The notes under the pieces: model-generated
Told to the model about the DNA's origin: nothing
What the model saw: only the letters and a program-made list of their open reading frames with translations
Databases searched by the model: none
Translations under genes and position numbers: made by a program
DNA from: Ascidia mentula
Taxonomy: Eukaryota > Chordata > Ascidiacea > Phlebobranchia > Ascidiidae
Direction of reading: 5' to 3'
Assembly: GCA_947561715.1 (NCBI GenBank)
Contig: OX387201.1
Location: 22,024,001-22,088,000 of the forward strand
Length of the DNA stretch: 64,000 nt
Shown here: positions 1 to 12,938 of the stretch, one piece after another
How positions within the stretch are numbered: position 1 is the stretch's first letter
How the letters are laid out: every line of letters begins with the position of its first letter

Positions 1-70
1 CATATTTTAAACAGGAGCTCAAACCGCACCTAAGTTTCTACAAATCGTAAATCAACGTGTTTACATTTAC

Positions 71-3000
71 CTCCTGTGTATAATCTGCAGGGATTTCATG
101 GCAAGCGTCAACCAATTGTCAGTGACGGTTTCAAGGTCAGAGGTCAACTGCATCCACGTGTCCCGGCCGTGGACGGGCAGTAGAGCTTGTACGTTGTTCG
201 AATATCTCTCGTATATTTCCTTGATTCTTCGGTATCTGAATGCCAACTTCCTCATCCAATCGACTCCGCCGCGCACTCCAGTGGCCATGCACACATTCCC
301 AGACGTGGATCGAAATCCGTCGGTGGCGAAATTATACGTGGAAAGGTCCTGTCCATTGTCGTCGGATGACACGTCATCAATGTGCACTTGGTCGCATTCC
401 TGTGACGTCATAACGATTGCGTCATTAGCAAGCAAACTTGCAGGGGAAATTAAACGACAATTTAGGGAACGGAGTCAGTTGGAAAAAACTTAAAATTTCC
501 CACCAGACCATTTTGTGATTTCGAAACACGCCGAGATTAGAATTAAGTAACATCCGGGTGACCAAGTGGACGTAAAAAAATCGTCGAACTAAATTTAAAT
601 GTCGACAACTTTCAAATCGTGATTTGCCAGTAAAGCCTCGAAACATCAGCAGCAGTGACCCGCAATGCGGTAATAAACATCATAACATGGATTAAGTCGA
701 ACCTCAAGGTCGTTGAAGAAGAGGTGCGTGTCAGCCAGGTTGAAAATAAGCTCCTCCATTCTGAGACCGAGTGCGCAAGTTGCCGACGCATCCTGAGGAA
801 ATATGAACCGGTTTGTAACTCGACACCAACGGCGCCCCTGGGCTGAATGAATTATTCATGGGGAGCAAGACTTTAATTTTCTCCGTCGACTGACTGGGAG
901 ATAACTCAAGTGAAATTGAAGGTGTTTTGCCCAACCTGGGTTTCGTTACGTTTTAATCCCCGCGTTTTCTGTGGGAATGGAAAAGTTGGAAATGTCCTAA
1001 TAGTTGTTCCTTCAACCACGTCATGAGACTGGGCGGGAAAATGGCGGCTGTTCTCAGGTTGTTTAATGCTGGGTTTACTTTAAAGCATGAAATTGACATT
1101 TACAATATTTTTCTACCGGTTTGTCAATATATCTTCATCAATTCTGTTTCATTTTGCAAATTAAGCGAATTCTATTTTTTTCACGGAAAATTAAATACAA
1201 ATTTTAAATTCCAGCAGGTGTTTAACAGAACCTTGGTTTAAGTGAGGATTGGAACAAACTCTCCTTCAAGAAACTTTAATCGATGGATTTATTCAAAAAT
1301 GAAAAGTCGTCCTAGGTTTTGGCAGCAAATTATTACCCGTGGGATGTTTAGGTGCGGGATTAACCATGAATGTTTCAACAGAAGTTAACTCAGATAGATT
1401 TATTTTTGTTTGAAGTTTTGCTTCCGTGTTGCGGAGCGAAACCTAAGTTTGAAATTCTGGCGCCCACAACAAAAACCTCTCTAAGCAAACAAAGTTAGTC
1501 ACGACCTCCCCCCCAATAAGTTGGCTGTGACGTCACCGGTCACGCTTTGATGATCAGCGGAGACAGTAGCTATTTAGTTACTCGCCCGGCAGGTGACAGG
1601 TCGCATGAATCAGTGTGAAGAAACCCGCGAAACGAGATGGTGACTAACCGGATAATTGTTCTGACCCACCAAATAAAATTGAGTAATTGACTTATTTCAC
1701 GTCATCAAAGCGCTTTGATCGTTTCGCAGAGTTCGTAAAGCAACAAAATCATATTCAATATTTTGTTAGTTGTTCACAGACATTAAATAAAGGACAGTCA
1801 CATTGGTCGAATTGTCAATAATTGAATTTAATCTTGAGATGAAAGAAAATAATTAAACGATGTGAGGACCCCAAAACATTTTCGGTGGCACTTCTTTAAA
1901 ACATTGGGCCAAAAAGTTTGAAAGTCGGTATCTGTTGACGTCATAAAGAAATGCTCGGCGCAAAAAAGGTAAAAAAAACCCACGGTCGTCGTTGAGAACC
2001 ATCAACAGAAAGTCGACCCCCTCCCCACTTCTTCGGCGGTCACGTGTCAGCGGCGATAACGAGCTTTGTGATTTAACAATCGCCCGTCGGGGCGGCAGGA
2101 AACGGGGCTGTCACGTGATCATGGGAACGCGTCAGAGCGCCGCAAGTGGTCACGCTTGATTGGGAGCGAAGTGCGCGTGAAATTCTTGCTAACGAGACTC
2201 ACCTTTCCGTATCTCTGAGCATAGGAGGATGTGAGGAGGGAGTGGAAGATGATGATCGTCTCGTCCAGATCCCACACGAAAACTCGCTGTAACGAAGAAG
2301 AAACATTTGGTAACCATGGCAATACCCAACACGTGACCGAAAACCTTCTGAAGTAAAATTAACAGGTTTTAATGCTGATGGCAAATACCAAGCTTAACTC
2401 CATACAAATGTTTGGGGCGAAAACATTATTGGGTTTCTAGTTCAAACGATGCTTTTGTTCCTGCACAAAAACTACTACAACTTGATCAGTGATAACAAAT
2501 CAAATCAGTTAAGTCACTAAATTATGAAAAATAATTTATATGTTCCTGCAAACTAAATGACATGGTTTTAAATTGCATAAATCGAAATTGACGTAATAGT
2601 AAATGGTTTAAAAAACATTAATTGCTTTCTTAACATTTTATTGTGTTTTCAGTAAATGTTCCTGCATCAGACTTTGAATACCAGTTTGTTTGCAATAGTG
2701 AATAATGCATAGATTGTGCAGGACTCCTCGTAATACACTTGTGGGGTTCAGAAATACAATGTTGTACTTTGCAGTGCGGACAAATTAATTTTCCCCTTCC
2801 CGAAACATTTTCCCGTCTTATATTTAAGTTTCGCAACCTCATGCAGATAACATGAATATTTTTGTTCAATATTTGTTCAAGCATTTTCATTCACGATATT
2901 AAATTCCATCTTCGAGTGCGGAAAGCTGATTCGAACGTATTGGGATCCAGTTACCGATCAACTGCTACCGTGGGGGCAAAACAATCACAAAGTGCTCGGG

Positions 3001-6000
3001 TAGTTTCAGTAAATAACACCTCCTCTCATGTTGTAACTAATTAATTATTTGTCACTTAGAAAGTTTGAACATTTATCAACAATTTGACAACGAAAAATGT
3101 TTTTTCACGGAATCAAACTTTTCATTCCAGAAGTCAACATAATATTATTATTATTCCTGGGCTGCTTCTTTTACATTACATGAAAATTCCACAATATTTG
3201 AAACTTTATTCTAGGATTTCGCCTAAATCTTCACCCCCCTCACAGGTTGGAATCGCGAAGTCGTTCCATATATAAATTAAAAATTAAATTCCGATAAAAA
3301 TTAACGAAAACGGATGATGTTTGTTGTCACAGAGTAGTCAGGAAATATTGATGGTTGAATTTATGAAGGGAGAAACTGGAATGTCGCGTCAGGTTAATTT
3401 ACTGGTGGCATCGACGCGACGAAATCCCTACGCCATAAAATGAATCGCGCGACGAAAATCAACTCTTATCGAATAACGCCCTCCCCCCCCACAACATTTC
3501 CCGCTCCTGTCAACCAACAATTAGATTTGAGCGTTAATCGCGTTTCCCTCTTTAATACGTAACAATCGACCCGAGGTTTAGAATCCCGGTCCGGTTTTCG
3601 ATCTCTTCGCTCTTGAGGTTTTGTGGAATTCGATCGCGACAGAGAAAAATAATTGAAAAATATTAATTGTAAATATCAGCTCTGGGGATGTTTGATATCT
3701 GTGGAAGCCAACAAACTTATTGTGGATGTGTTGGAGTAAAGCTTACACAGAGGAGATAGTTTGGCGATGAGTCATTAATTTATGGGAATGCCTGGGGTAA
3801 ACGAACCGCTTAAAACATCGCTCAGCAACAGATTCGCGAGTCCTCCCTGATTACAATATTGGAACTTGTGCTCGTTCTTGTTCGAGTAAAAACTACTGGA
3901 ATTATTTTGTCTGAGGTGCGAATAACTTGGAGTTAATCACACTGAATTGAAAATTGAAGCTAATATGCTGATTATTACAAGCAAACGTTTCGAACACTGC
4001 TGATGGTTCAGTCCTGTCTTCTGTTTTACCCGCCCGTTTTTGAAGTCGCTATGCAACTCAGTTACCTCACAGCACTGATGAAGAACACAGCAATGATCGA
4101 AAGGTTTGCTTAACAATGGTCGGCAGATTAGATTCGTATTTTGTCTGAGTTTGTGTGGAAATACTGTCCAAAGTAGAAGAAAAACCACGTGAACCCTCAG
4201 GTTACCTCGAGTTGGGAATCTGGACCTGGCGATGGATTTTTCCGATTGTTCCGAGATTTTGATTTTCCGCTCGATTTCCTCCTGTCGAGATCGTCCACCG
4301 AATATTTCAAAGTTTCACCCGAAACAGATTGTTCTGCAAACGACATTGTTACGTCACAGTAACAATTCTTTGGGACACTTAGCAAGCAAAGATTCGTGCG
4401 GTTTGAATAATCGAAAAGTATTGTTTTTTTGCGCCATGCAAACTAGAACAACTGTTGATCATAGAAATCATACCAGGCGGTGGTTCTTGTAGTTGATACG
4501 TAACTGGGGAGGATATGACCGCCGCAGCGCTGTTGTTTCCATAGTAACCACCTGGTGCGCCGTAGTAGTGAGGGTAACTGGCAGCGGCGTAACTCTCCTG
4601 TGACGCAACAATCAAAGTTTTTACGAGTGATGCGAAATCCATTGTCTACGTCACAACAAACCTGTGGTGACGTATTCATGTTGTGTCCTGCACTCAGTGA
4701 TGCGTGACCGCCATATCCATAACCACCACCAGCTCCTGAAAACGATATATACGTCATAATCGTGTTTAAGTGCATTGTCATGTGGGGTTAGTATACTTTA
4801 CCTATGTTAGAAGGAAAGAAGCTCGCTATCGCTTCCATTCTAAACGCGAAAGCAAATTCTAGAACGTTACAACGACAGCTTCTTTGTTCAGCAAACCTTA
4901 ACAGATAACTTAAGGCTGTTTTTCTTAAATTCAATGTTAATTTCCTGCCTGAAAAACTTTTCCACTAGATAAACCTCAATTCCAGAACACTGTTATCCAA
5001 ACGATTGTGACGTAACAACTACTTTTACGTCACTATTCTTGACATTAACAGTGGGGTTTTCGTAATCAAGCAACGCTCAAGTTTTTGCCAGCAATAATTC
5101 CGCACAAAAAGCTTTCGACGCGAGATGTTCGGCCTTCTGGGACCCCATTTCAGGCATGGGCAACCGCGCGTGACGGCGCTGATTTTATTTTCTTTCTTCC
5201 CCGCCTTACGTTGATGAGATGGAGGAGGTTGTGTGGATTTATCCTAGCTATGTTCAATTTGTTGTTGTTAATCACCAACTATTTCTGCAGTATTTTCATT
5301 GTCATCACAACATGTTTCCTGTGTTAACCCTTCATCATGTCAACGTCCAAATTAAGTTCCAAAATGTTTTTAATAAACAAGATGTTCTGCATCAACGTTA
5401 ATTCGGACTAAACGTTTTGGTATGTTTGCATTTCAACTGACGCCAACAATAAGTTCTCAAATTCTAAACAATAACATGTTTGTCCGAAATGAAAACAAGT
5501 TCTTTAATTGTTAGAAGTGAGAACAAGGAACCCGAATCGCGTTTTGTGGGGGGAAGGACTCGATCCGCATTTCATAATTTGACCAAAAACCATTATTTGA
5601 CCAAAACGCACGTTCCAGAATTATGCGCTCGTTGAAGCGTGACTAAACCGTGGTACAGTTTCAAAACATCTTACATTTGTGACGTCATAAAGAAAAATCT
5701 AACTTCATCTACTTGCGGCATTCGCGATCTGGGGTTGGTAGCCCTGGGTCCTGGGTATCTGGGCCCAAGGAACCCCCTGGGTCCGTTCGAGTTTTCACCC
5801 ACAACTTTGCGAGTAACCTGACCCGGTGGGAACCGCGCGAACGAATTCGAAAGGTCAAGCGAGTGACCTTGACGGGTGGGGGGAAGATTAACTTTCGCCG
5901 CAGAATCGCGACTGGAGGCTGAAGCCTCGCAATTAATTATTTTCTGAAATATCCGCGACTTTTTTCAGACATTTTTAAACGCCAAACTGGGGAGGAGTCC

Positions 6001-9000
6001 ATTAAACAAACACCGTGAAACGTCACTGGGGTTAAAATTTACTCAGGCCCCCGCGTTACGGTCGATTGCGCACGGGGCGCGCTAATTGACGCGACAAAAA
6101 TCCACGAATTTTCAGCCGAAAATTGTTCCTCGGTCGAAAGCGCAACGCGCGCCTCGATTGTTTTGTCATAATTGCGCACCTGTGTGCCAGATTCCTTCAT
6201 CGGATTATGACGACACAATGCACTAATGCGTCATAATTGTCGCGGCACGTGCTAATCCTGAATCAACAAGCGCACGCCGCGGATGAATATAAGGAGCACT
6301 AACGAGCTTCTTTAACTTGTTTGGATAACAATCACTGCACGAACAATGGTATTGTGACATAACAAAGCGGAATGCTGCCCGCTTAGAATCGCTGCAGATT
6401 TGTTGCAAACATTGTAAGCATCGCCCACACGAAGTAGCAGCGAACTTTTAAACTTTTGTATTGGAGAAGGTTTAATGTGGATGTGGTGGAAATGTTGCCA
6501 CTCCATACACGACCAACCTTACCACCAACCATGCTCAATTGTGGATAACCCCATGTATGTTGGTATGGTTGCGCACTTGCGTTGAACGTGGGTTTTGAGG
6601 TTGTCACACCCATGCAATCCACACAACACATGCACAACACATACCAATATTATATCCGCATGTGTCTGCATTTAAATGAAATATCTACGATCGACTAACA
6701 GTCAACAATGTCACACAAAAAAATCCAGTTTCGGTAATTTGGCGGAATTCATTCAGAAAAACATTAACCGTGATTTAAATCTATTGTTACGACTTCGCGA
6801 AAGTTCTTTGTATCAACGACAAAATTTAAAATTTGATACCGGTAAAAAGCAATGAATCGAGATGTTGTTTACCATTTATCTGGGAAAATATCAACCACAC
6901 AATATGTTGTAAACATTGTGTTTTGTTGTAAACGAGTTGAACAAAATGTTTCAGCATCACTTTTTGCATCGTAACAAAGTCATGAACGTTTTTCATTTTA
7001 GTTTTTCAGTCCGTAAAGTTGTAATTGATGAATGCGGGTCTGTGAGTTTTCAAAATTGAAACATTGTGATTTTTCGCAAAACTAGAGATTGTATGGACTT
7101 GTTGTGTGATTAATAAGATACGTGAAGTGTTAAATGAAACAAAAATGTTAAATATCAGAAATAATTTTGAGGCTTTCGGGTTCGGCACAGAATACAGAGA
7201 CCAACTTTTCAGCAGAAAACTTCGGAAAAAACACGGGACCTGTGAAAAACTCCGTGAGAAGTTCGTGAAACCGTGAGTGGGAATTCATAAATCATTAAGA
7301 ATTTAATTGAAGGTTACGTGATTTAAATTCACGAACTTCACGGCAAAATCGATATTAACGTTGAATATCGGACTCAGAGGTTGAGTAGCCGCATGGTTTA
7401 TTCACCTCCTTGTACATAGTTTGTAACACGACTCGCGACAACGATTCGAGCGACAAATTTGGGGATGAGTTAGGTTTGCGATTGGCCCCAGGCGACTACA
7501 ACATTATTACGCCATGCTCTGGTGGTGTTCTGTGAAACTTAGTGGTAGAAAGTTCTCTCTATCCTGGTAATTGTGTTAAATTCTTCTTCACAATTTTAAT
7601 AAAAGAAAATATTTGTCGTGACGAAGATCTTAAACACGTTTTATGATGAAATTACGAAATAAATTCATCGGACATACTTTGACGTCACCCACGCGCGCTT
7701 AAAGTACGACCTTTGTTTGTTCTTTTGTTCACAAGTTTCTGTAATGTCAACGAACGCCGAGATCAGGTCGAGGTTGGTGACAATTTCTCCCGGCATGCAA
7801 TGCAGGTTGTATTCGGTTATCACATATAAGTGAACAAAACCGAACAAAATCGCGTCGGAAACGGTCTTCCCCCCTTAAAACGCGACGCTTTGTTTATTTA
7901 TTTCGTCTGGCGCGAAGTGCGAAACTTTAGAAGCCGATGAAAGACCGAAGCTCGCGGCTCGCGAAAAGACAATGCGCATTGACACGTCACAAAGACGAAC
8001 TGCAAATGATCAATCATCGTCCTTTGTCGGAAAGCGAACAACATTCGACAATTAACGAAAGGCGACAGAATTAGAACGCGTCAAAATGGCGATTGCGTTT
8101 GCATCTCGAAAACATGTGTTACGTCATAATGAGGCGGCGTAATTACCGTCGCGCGCCAACAAAATGGCGAACTTGGTGATTTTTTGAAATAGTGAAATCA
8201 CAGATGTTTTTTCATTATGCAATAATGCAGTCGATATAAAATTGCACTAAGTTAGTTCTTCAAACGATTATTAAGTTCCTAAAGTTGACTCACATTTTAC
8301 AATTTCACTAATTTTCCTTCAATCACTAAATGAACAGCGACGTGGAAGACTAACTTTGCAGACGATTCGTCGAGTTCAACATTGCTGGGCGACACAAAAA
8401 TTACAGCAAGGTCGAACAGGCCACTTACCGTACATGTACTGGCCCCACATCGCCGGGTAAGCTGCCATTTTCACAGTTTCCAATATTTTCTTCAATATTT
8501 TTCACTTCTCGATCAAGGAAAGTTTTTCGCGAAAACTTAAACTTCCACAACCCAACTTTTCATTTCTTGCAAGCTTTTTCGAACTTTTTAGTTAAATCGA
8601 GTCGAGAAGACGAAAACTTCGCGACCTTCTCGCCAGTATAGCCAGCTTCGAATGCACTTATCGACTGTCAGGATCTTGTTTTTGGCAAGAAAAGGCAGAA
8701 GCAGATTGACAGAGCGGCCCGGGGCACAAACCAACGCAATTTGATACGACGCCCGCTCTCCTCGCCACTAATTTCCATCGAATGCTTCCCGAAAAAAAGG
8801 GAAAATTCGTCATATGATGGCGCCCACAGCGCACCAGCACAGCGCTATTATTTTCCTTTGGTCGCAACAAAGCTAACTGTGGATTATTGGAGTCGTTTTA
8901 ATCATTCCAATTTTGAAAAGTTTCCATCAACAGTTGTAATTCGTACTTTTTTATCTTTATATTTTTTTAATCAAGTTTCAGAATAATTATCAACCTTGCG

Positions 9001-10909
9001 AAGCACAACAGGAAGCTGATTTGCTGACCATTGTCAACCAAACGTTTCGAACACTGCTGTGCTTATCATCAGTGCTACTTCGCCAACAATTATTTGCCCT
9101 TTTCGATCTAACACGAAACTTCTCAGCCCAACACATCAGCACCATAGAAGACAACAAAAATCTCAACATTAACAATAAACCATTGTGATCTAACAATAAG
9201 TAACCATAGTTACAGTGGACAACTGGTCATTGTTCTCACATAGAACGATTTTGTTTCTTGATTAAAATTACAAATTGAAAACAAAATTGACATTTTTTTA
9301 ACAAAAATCTGACAAATATACCTTGAATTGGTATCGCATACTGCGCATGCGCGGGGAATGCCGCCTGTGTGACGTATGAATATGGTGCTTGTGACGTTAC
9401 AGCACTGTCTTCCAATTTCACTGGGCGGTTTCCTAAACGACAAAAAATCGCGACAATTAGTGCAAAAATGACGTCACCACCGTGTGACGTCACATACCTG
9501 GTATTTGAGGCGGAGGAAGTCGAGTATACTGGAATTGACTTTGCATTGTTGCGTAATCAATGGAAGGATGCACTGGTGGAATCTATTGAATCGAAACAAA
9601 GAAAAATGTTTGAACGTTGACCCCTCCCTCCCTCTCCACACACACCCTCACCTGGTCCGATTGTGACGTCACTTGGTGGTATTGTGACTCAACAGGAATG
9701 GCGATGGGAGGCGCGATCAACGTTTCTGGAATTCTAAACCACAATAAATGACGTAGTATCAAATCTGCCTCACGAAACTTTCTCACTAAACAATTTCACT
9801 TTTCTACAAAAGTCACTTTTCTCGCATACGGACAACAATGTTTAGCGAATTTGTCCGTCTTGCATAATGCTCACCCAGCATTTAGTACTGGAGTCAGTTA
9901 CTATGGCTTAAATGGGCCATTTCCAGCAACCGCAGATTACCGAGAACTCGTTTAATCGACGACGCAACAATTTCCTTTAACAAGGCTCAGTTTTTACGCG
10001 GAGAGGTTCTTGTGTTGTGCAAGGCTTTATATTATGCTGGCACTGCTGCTGATTTCTTGCTTGCGTTTCTATTTTGTTACATTTGAATTTTTAACTTCGT
10101 CCGCAAACAGTGGGCACCAAAACATACAGTGGGCACCAAAACATACACGGAATCTTTACAATATTTTTACGTTGATCAAATTTGTGATTGTAAAATATTG
10201 TTTTTATGATTGTTTAAATTCAAAACAAACATTTCTCTGCCTGACGTCATGCATGTTTGTAGAAAAAACATAACTTGTTTTAACTTCTGAAATATTCTGT
10301 GATGATTTTAATAATTTGTGGGTACTTTGTCTTTGTCTGAATAACCACAATGAATTAATGTCAATAATTTGCATATTATAAATTTGCATGCATTGTTTTG
10401 TCATAACCTCCCTCAGTCACAACTCCCACAACAATATGTTGCAAATTCCTTTAATATTCAAATTCTACTCCACCAAAATCAATCCATGGTGGTTACAATA
10501 CTCACGCGTACCCAAGACACAAAACACTTACACAAACTGTGGATGCTGATATTGGGCGTGAATCGTTGTCAGCGGAGTCACAGTTTCTAAAGCATAATAA
10601 TTTACATTGTTACGTCACAAGCAACTTAACAAATATTCTCACCACCGTCGTTGTACCCCGACGATCTAGCTGCGTACGGCTCCCCTATCTCTGACGTCAT
10701 ATGCTGCGTGACGTCATGCATCTGCTGTATAACGGGTACTGGCTGGTGCGGGTCTAGAGCGAGGTAGGCTGTGTGTTAGTCGAGCCGGTAATTGCCGCCA
10801 CTTCCTAACCTACCCTCACTTTCCTCAACTCCGTCATCGCTCGTACGCACGGTCGTCATGGCAACCGGTGACGTCGCAGAGGGTTGCGGGGAGTCAGGGG
10901 AGGACACGA
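71..10909 (-). CDS. eya: Eyes absent (EYA) transcriptional co-activator and phosphatase, 3' part beyond the left edge
   Basis: EYA proteins pair with SIX factors and carry a HAD-type tyrosine phosphatase in the C-terminal EYA domain. I spliced these coding exons (minus, 5' to 3'): 10909-10814, 10768-10643, 9725-9652, 9528-9498, 9432-9322, 4735-4662, 4597-4474, 4333-4206, 2286-2203, 792-703, 399-71; all phases agree, giving about 422 visible codons. The exon at 2286 holds the HAD nucleophile motif ([17 protein letters not shown]). Exons 792 and 399 continue the domain ([37 protein letters not shown]), nearly identical to vertebrate EYA. N-terminal exons are rich in Pro, Tyr, Gly and Ser and include QAPYSY and TYQLQEPPP, as in vertebrate EYA. 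The last exon ends in phase 2 with a GT donor, so the remainder of the domain lies outside the window. The ATG of the longest form was not found; the exon at 10909 needs at least one exon further upstream. Identity is near certain; the distal 5' exons are less so. Confidence 0.96.
3979..4112. repeat. Foldback repeat in an eya intron
   Basis: The left arm (AAGCAAACGTTTCGAACACT) and the reverse complement of the right arm near 4060-4112 (AAGCAAACCTTTCGATCATT) match with few differences, so the segment can fold on itself. The 20 bases at 3983-4002 recur exactly at 9040-9059. It looks like a short non-autonomous element rather than a regulatory site. Confidence 0.55.
4802..4838 (-). CDS. eya: Second alternative first coding exon of eya (isoform start MEAIASFF)
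   Basis: A 37-base exon encodes [12 protein letters not shown] plus one base and ends at a GTAAAG donor in phase 1. It lies just 66 bases upstream of the exon beginning at 4735, whose first two bases complete a Gly codon. It cannot be an internal exon after the exon ending at 9322, because that join gives an in-frame stop. It therefore looks like the first exon of the shortest form, with its own promoter in the preceding intron. Confidence 0.65.
4839..8428 (-). other. Long non-coding interval of eya between the two alternative first exons
   Basis: No exon was found here. The interval should contain the promoter of the 4838 start exon. GC-rich, CpG-rich patches lie at about 5700-5900 and 6040-6290, unlike the AT-rich surroundings, and could be regulatory; that is inference from composition alone. 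Confidence 0.3.
8429..8468 (-). CDS. eya: Alternative first coding exon of eya (isoform start MAAYPAM)
   Basis: A 40-base exon encoding [13 protein letters not shown] begins at an ATG in good context (AAAATGG). An in-frame TGA lies 36 bases upstream, so this is a start exon and not an internal one. It ends at a consensus donor (GTAAGT) in phase 1, which fits the exon that begins at 4735. Using it would skip the five upstream exons at 9322-10909. Supported by splice and phase logic only; no transcript evidence is available here. Confidence 0.7.
9038..9076. repeat. Second copy of the GTTTCGAACACTGCTG repeat
   Basis: This piece shares AAACGTTTCGAACACTGCTG with 3983-4002, then continues with a CATCAGTGCT segment matching the reverse complement of the right arm of that foldback. 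It looks like a partial copy of the same family, again in an eya intron. Confidence 0.5.
10108..10145. repeat. 19-bp tandem duplication
   Basis: The 19-base unit CAGTGGGCACCAAAACATA occurs twice in direct succession, inside an eya intron. No function is suggested. Confidence 0.8.
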
Positions 10910-11379
10910 CTGCAAAATCGAATTTTTTATTCAAGCATTCCCAAGCAGGTTGACAATGTACGGGGGTTGTTTGCATGGCGTGGAATGATTTCACCGAGCC
11001 CGGTTGTGTTTCCAATTAAATCCATAAACACTTTTAAATTAATTTCTTTTGTAAAATATCAATAAATTTGTAAGAACATTTTTATTGGAACACTCGCCTT
11101 TATGAACTGTGCTTTGACCATGACGAGGTGATGACGAAGGAATTCTGTGTGTTACGTCATCATTTGGAGTGCTGTATTCCGATATGGCAGTTGCCATGGT
11201 TACACAGCTACTAAATCTTTAAAAACAGCGGCACAAATTATGGTCGCATTAGATCAAAATTTGTCCAACGCTAGAGGCGCACGAGGGTTAAATCCAAAGG
11301 CATACAGACAAAAATGTTTTTCAATTGGGGGCGGGTGATTAAAAACATTTGTCAGGCACCCGACCCAGAAGAAATCCTT

Positions 11380-11540
11380 ATCGGGATTCGTGCCCAGGAT
11401 ATCCTGGGTTCAAATCCCGGTGTGGTCAAAAAAACGTTTTCCGATTTTGGGATGATCGGAATAATTAGGGAAGGACCCCGCCCTAATGTTGAACAGAAAC
11501 CAGGATAACACGGGTTCGAATCCCGGTGCGGTTAGAATCC
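11380..11540 (+). mobile_element. tRNA-derived SINE fragments, two B-box copies
   Basis: Two segments about 108 bases apart share the order CCAGGAT, GGGTTC(A/G)AATCCCGGTG, GGT. The GGTTCRAATCC core is the pol III B box of tRNA genes. Neither segment has a full cloverleaf or a matched A box at tRNA spacing, so these look like pieces of a tRNA-derived short interspersed element, one of them duplicated. Confidence 0.5.
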
Positions 11541-12235
11541 CATCTTCCCGACAAATGAAAGTCTTATTTTGAATCTTTTCGCATTTCAATGCCAGGAAAA
11601 CTCGTTTAACCAACCATAAAATCTTGAGCAAATAAACTGGTTGGAAATATTGTTACATTTTACCGAAAATTCTGTTTGCAATGTTTGTTGTAATTGATTT
11701 TATAAAAACTAAAAGTTTAATTGATGTTTTAAAACATTGCGTGCATCTTTTATTAAATACTTAATTCCAAATTTCACCAAACTTTAGTAATGTTTAGGAT
11801 AAAGATATAAATTACTTTGTTCGAATAAAATTAGAAAAACGAGATTGGAGACAGATATTTTGAATAAAACTGTTTCTGTCGTAAGTCGTGAATAGGATAT
11901 GAAAAATCGTGCGATTAATTTCTCCGCAGCAAGTTTCACGGAATAACAAGTTTCCCTGCCTAAATTCCACAACCAAAAAGATTTGTTTTTAAACTTAATA
12001 CAAATGTTAAACAATGATTTTAAAAACCAATAAACTGTTTTACTACGTTTTGAATTCGGACGCACAGGGATTTTATGAGATTGTCGGAAAACAAGAATTC
12101 ATAATGAAGAAATTTTTGAAAAAATACACAAACTTTGTTTTAAATTTCCAAACAAACTTGTTCGTGCCATGGTTAGGTTGAACCACAGGCAAATATACCC
12201 AAGTTTACCAAATACTTTAACTGCAAAAATATCAG

Positions 12236-12288
12236 TGCCTTAACTAAGGCAGAACGCCGCCTTAGCGTTCTTATGCTTAGCGTAAGCA
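12236..12288. repeat. Cluster of three adjacent short hairpins
   Basis: Three perfect inverted repeats lie head to tail within 53 bases: TGCCTTA-AC-TAAGGCA (12236-12251), AGAACGC-7-GCGTTCT (12251-12271) and TGCTTA-GCG-TAAGCA (12274-12288). Stems are 7, 7 and 6 bp. CTTAGCGT occurs in two of them. It is intergenic; function unknown. Confidence 0.6.
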
Positions 12289-12938
12289 CCGATTGCTGGG
12301 TGTGATATTATAGAGTTACGTAGACAGAAAATTTAATCCTTCACCGAGTCAACCTGAGCCTGTGGCTGTAGTAACAAGATGCCTGCATGCTCACTGAAAT
12401 CGAAGATTACTTGATTGAAACCAAACCGCCCTGCTGAAATAACACACGTCACAATCAACACTGTTACGTCACTGACGAGTGGCAGGCGGCTGTCTGGGCC
12501 TTGCAGGTTTGCAGAAACGTAGATATTGGTAGAAATAGTTACAATTTTACAGCAAAAAACATGTTTTGCACATTACCAATGCGTCTGCATTACATCACAT
12601 CGCGGATGACGACATAACAATAGTATTAGAACATTGCGACATAAATAGCGGCAAAAAAGTCGTAATGAAACAACAAACAACATACATCTGTCTGAACTAA
12701 TATATTTCCTCTACTGCTGTTGCTCCTGGGTTAAAACTTTCACAGCAGGGTTATGTGGGAGTGTGGGTCGGTTGCTTGACGATAACTCGTGGCGCGAGTC
12801 AAAAGGAAACCCGAACCATCGGATATCGAGTTACTCGCGACGAGTACAATGAAACAATAGGTGTTGGAACCGTCGCAATTATTCTTCCCGGAGATATAAG
12901 AAACACCGACACATACAAGCACCAGCTAACAATCAGCC

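Larger units (their letters stand above)
10910..12938. other. Interval between eya 5' exons and the ARFGAP1 stop; holds SINE pieces and a hairpin cluster
   Basis: No convincing coding exon was found, although the first coding exon of the longest eya form and its promoter should lie here or further right. Recognisable contents are two tRNA-like segments at 11380-11540 and three adjacent hairpins at 12236-12288. The rest is AT-rich; the part nearest 12938 is presumably ARFGAP1 3' UTR. Confidence 0.4.

Noticed and set aside
5700..5922. Open frames in a GC-rich patch of an eya intron
   Set aside because: Overlapping frames of about 60-70 codons with Gly/Pro-rich chance content, no splice sites in phase with eya.
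11314..11508. Functional tRNA genes at the GGTTCRAATCC motifs (also 34860 and 59155)
   Set aside because: No acceptor stem, A box or anticodon arm at tRNA spacing could be drawn; SINE pieces explain them better.
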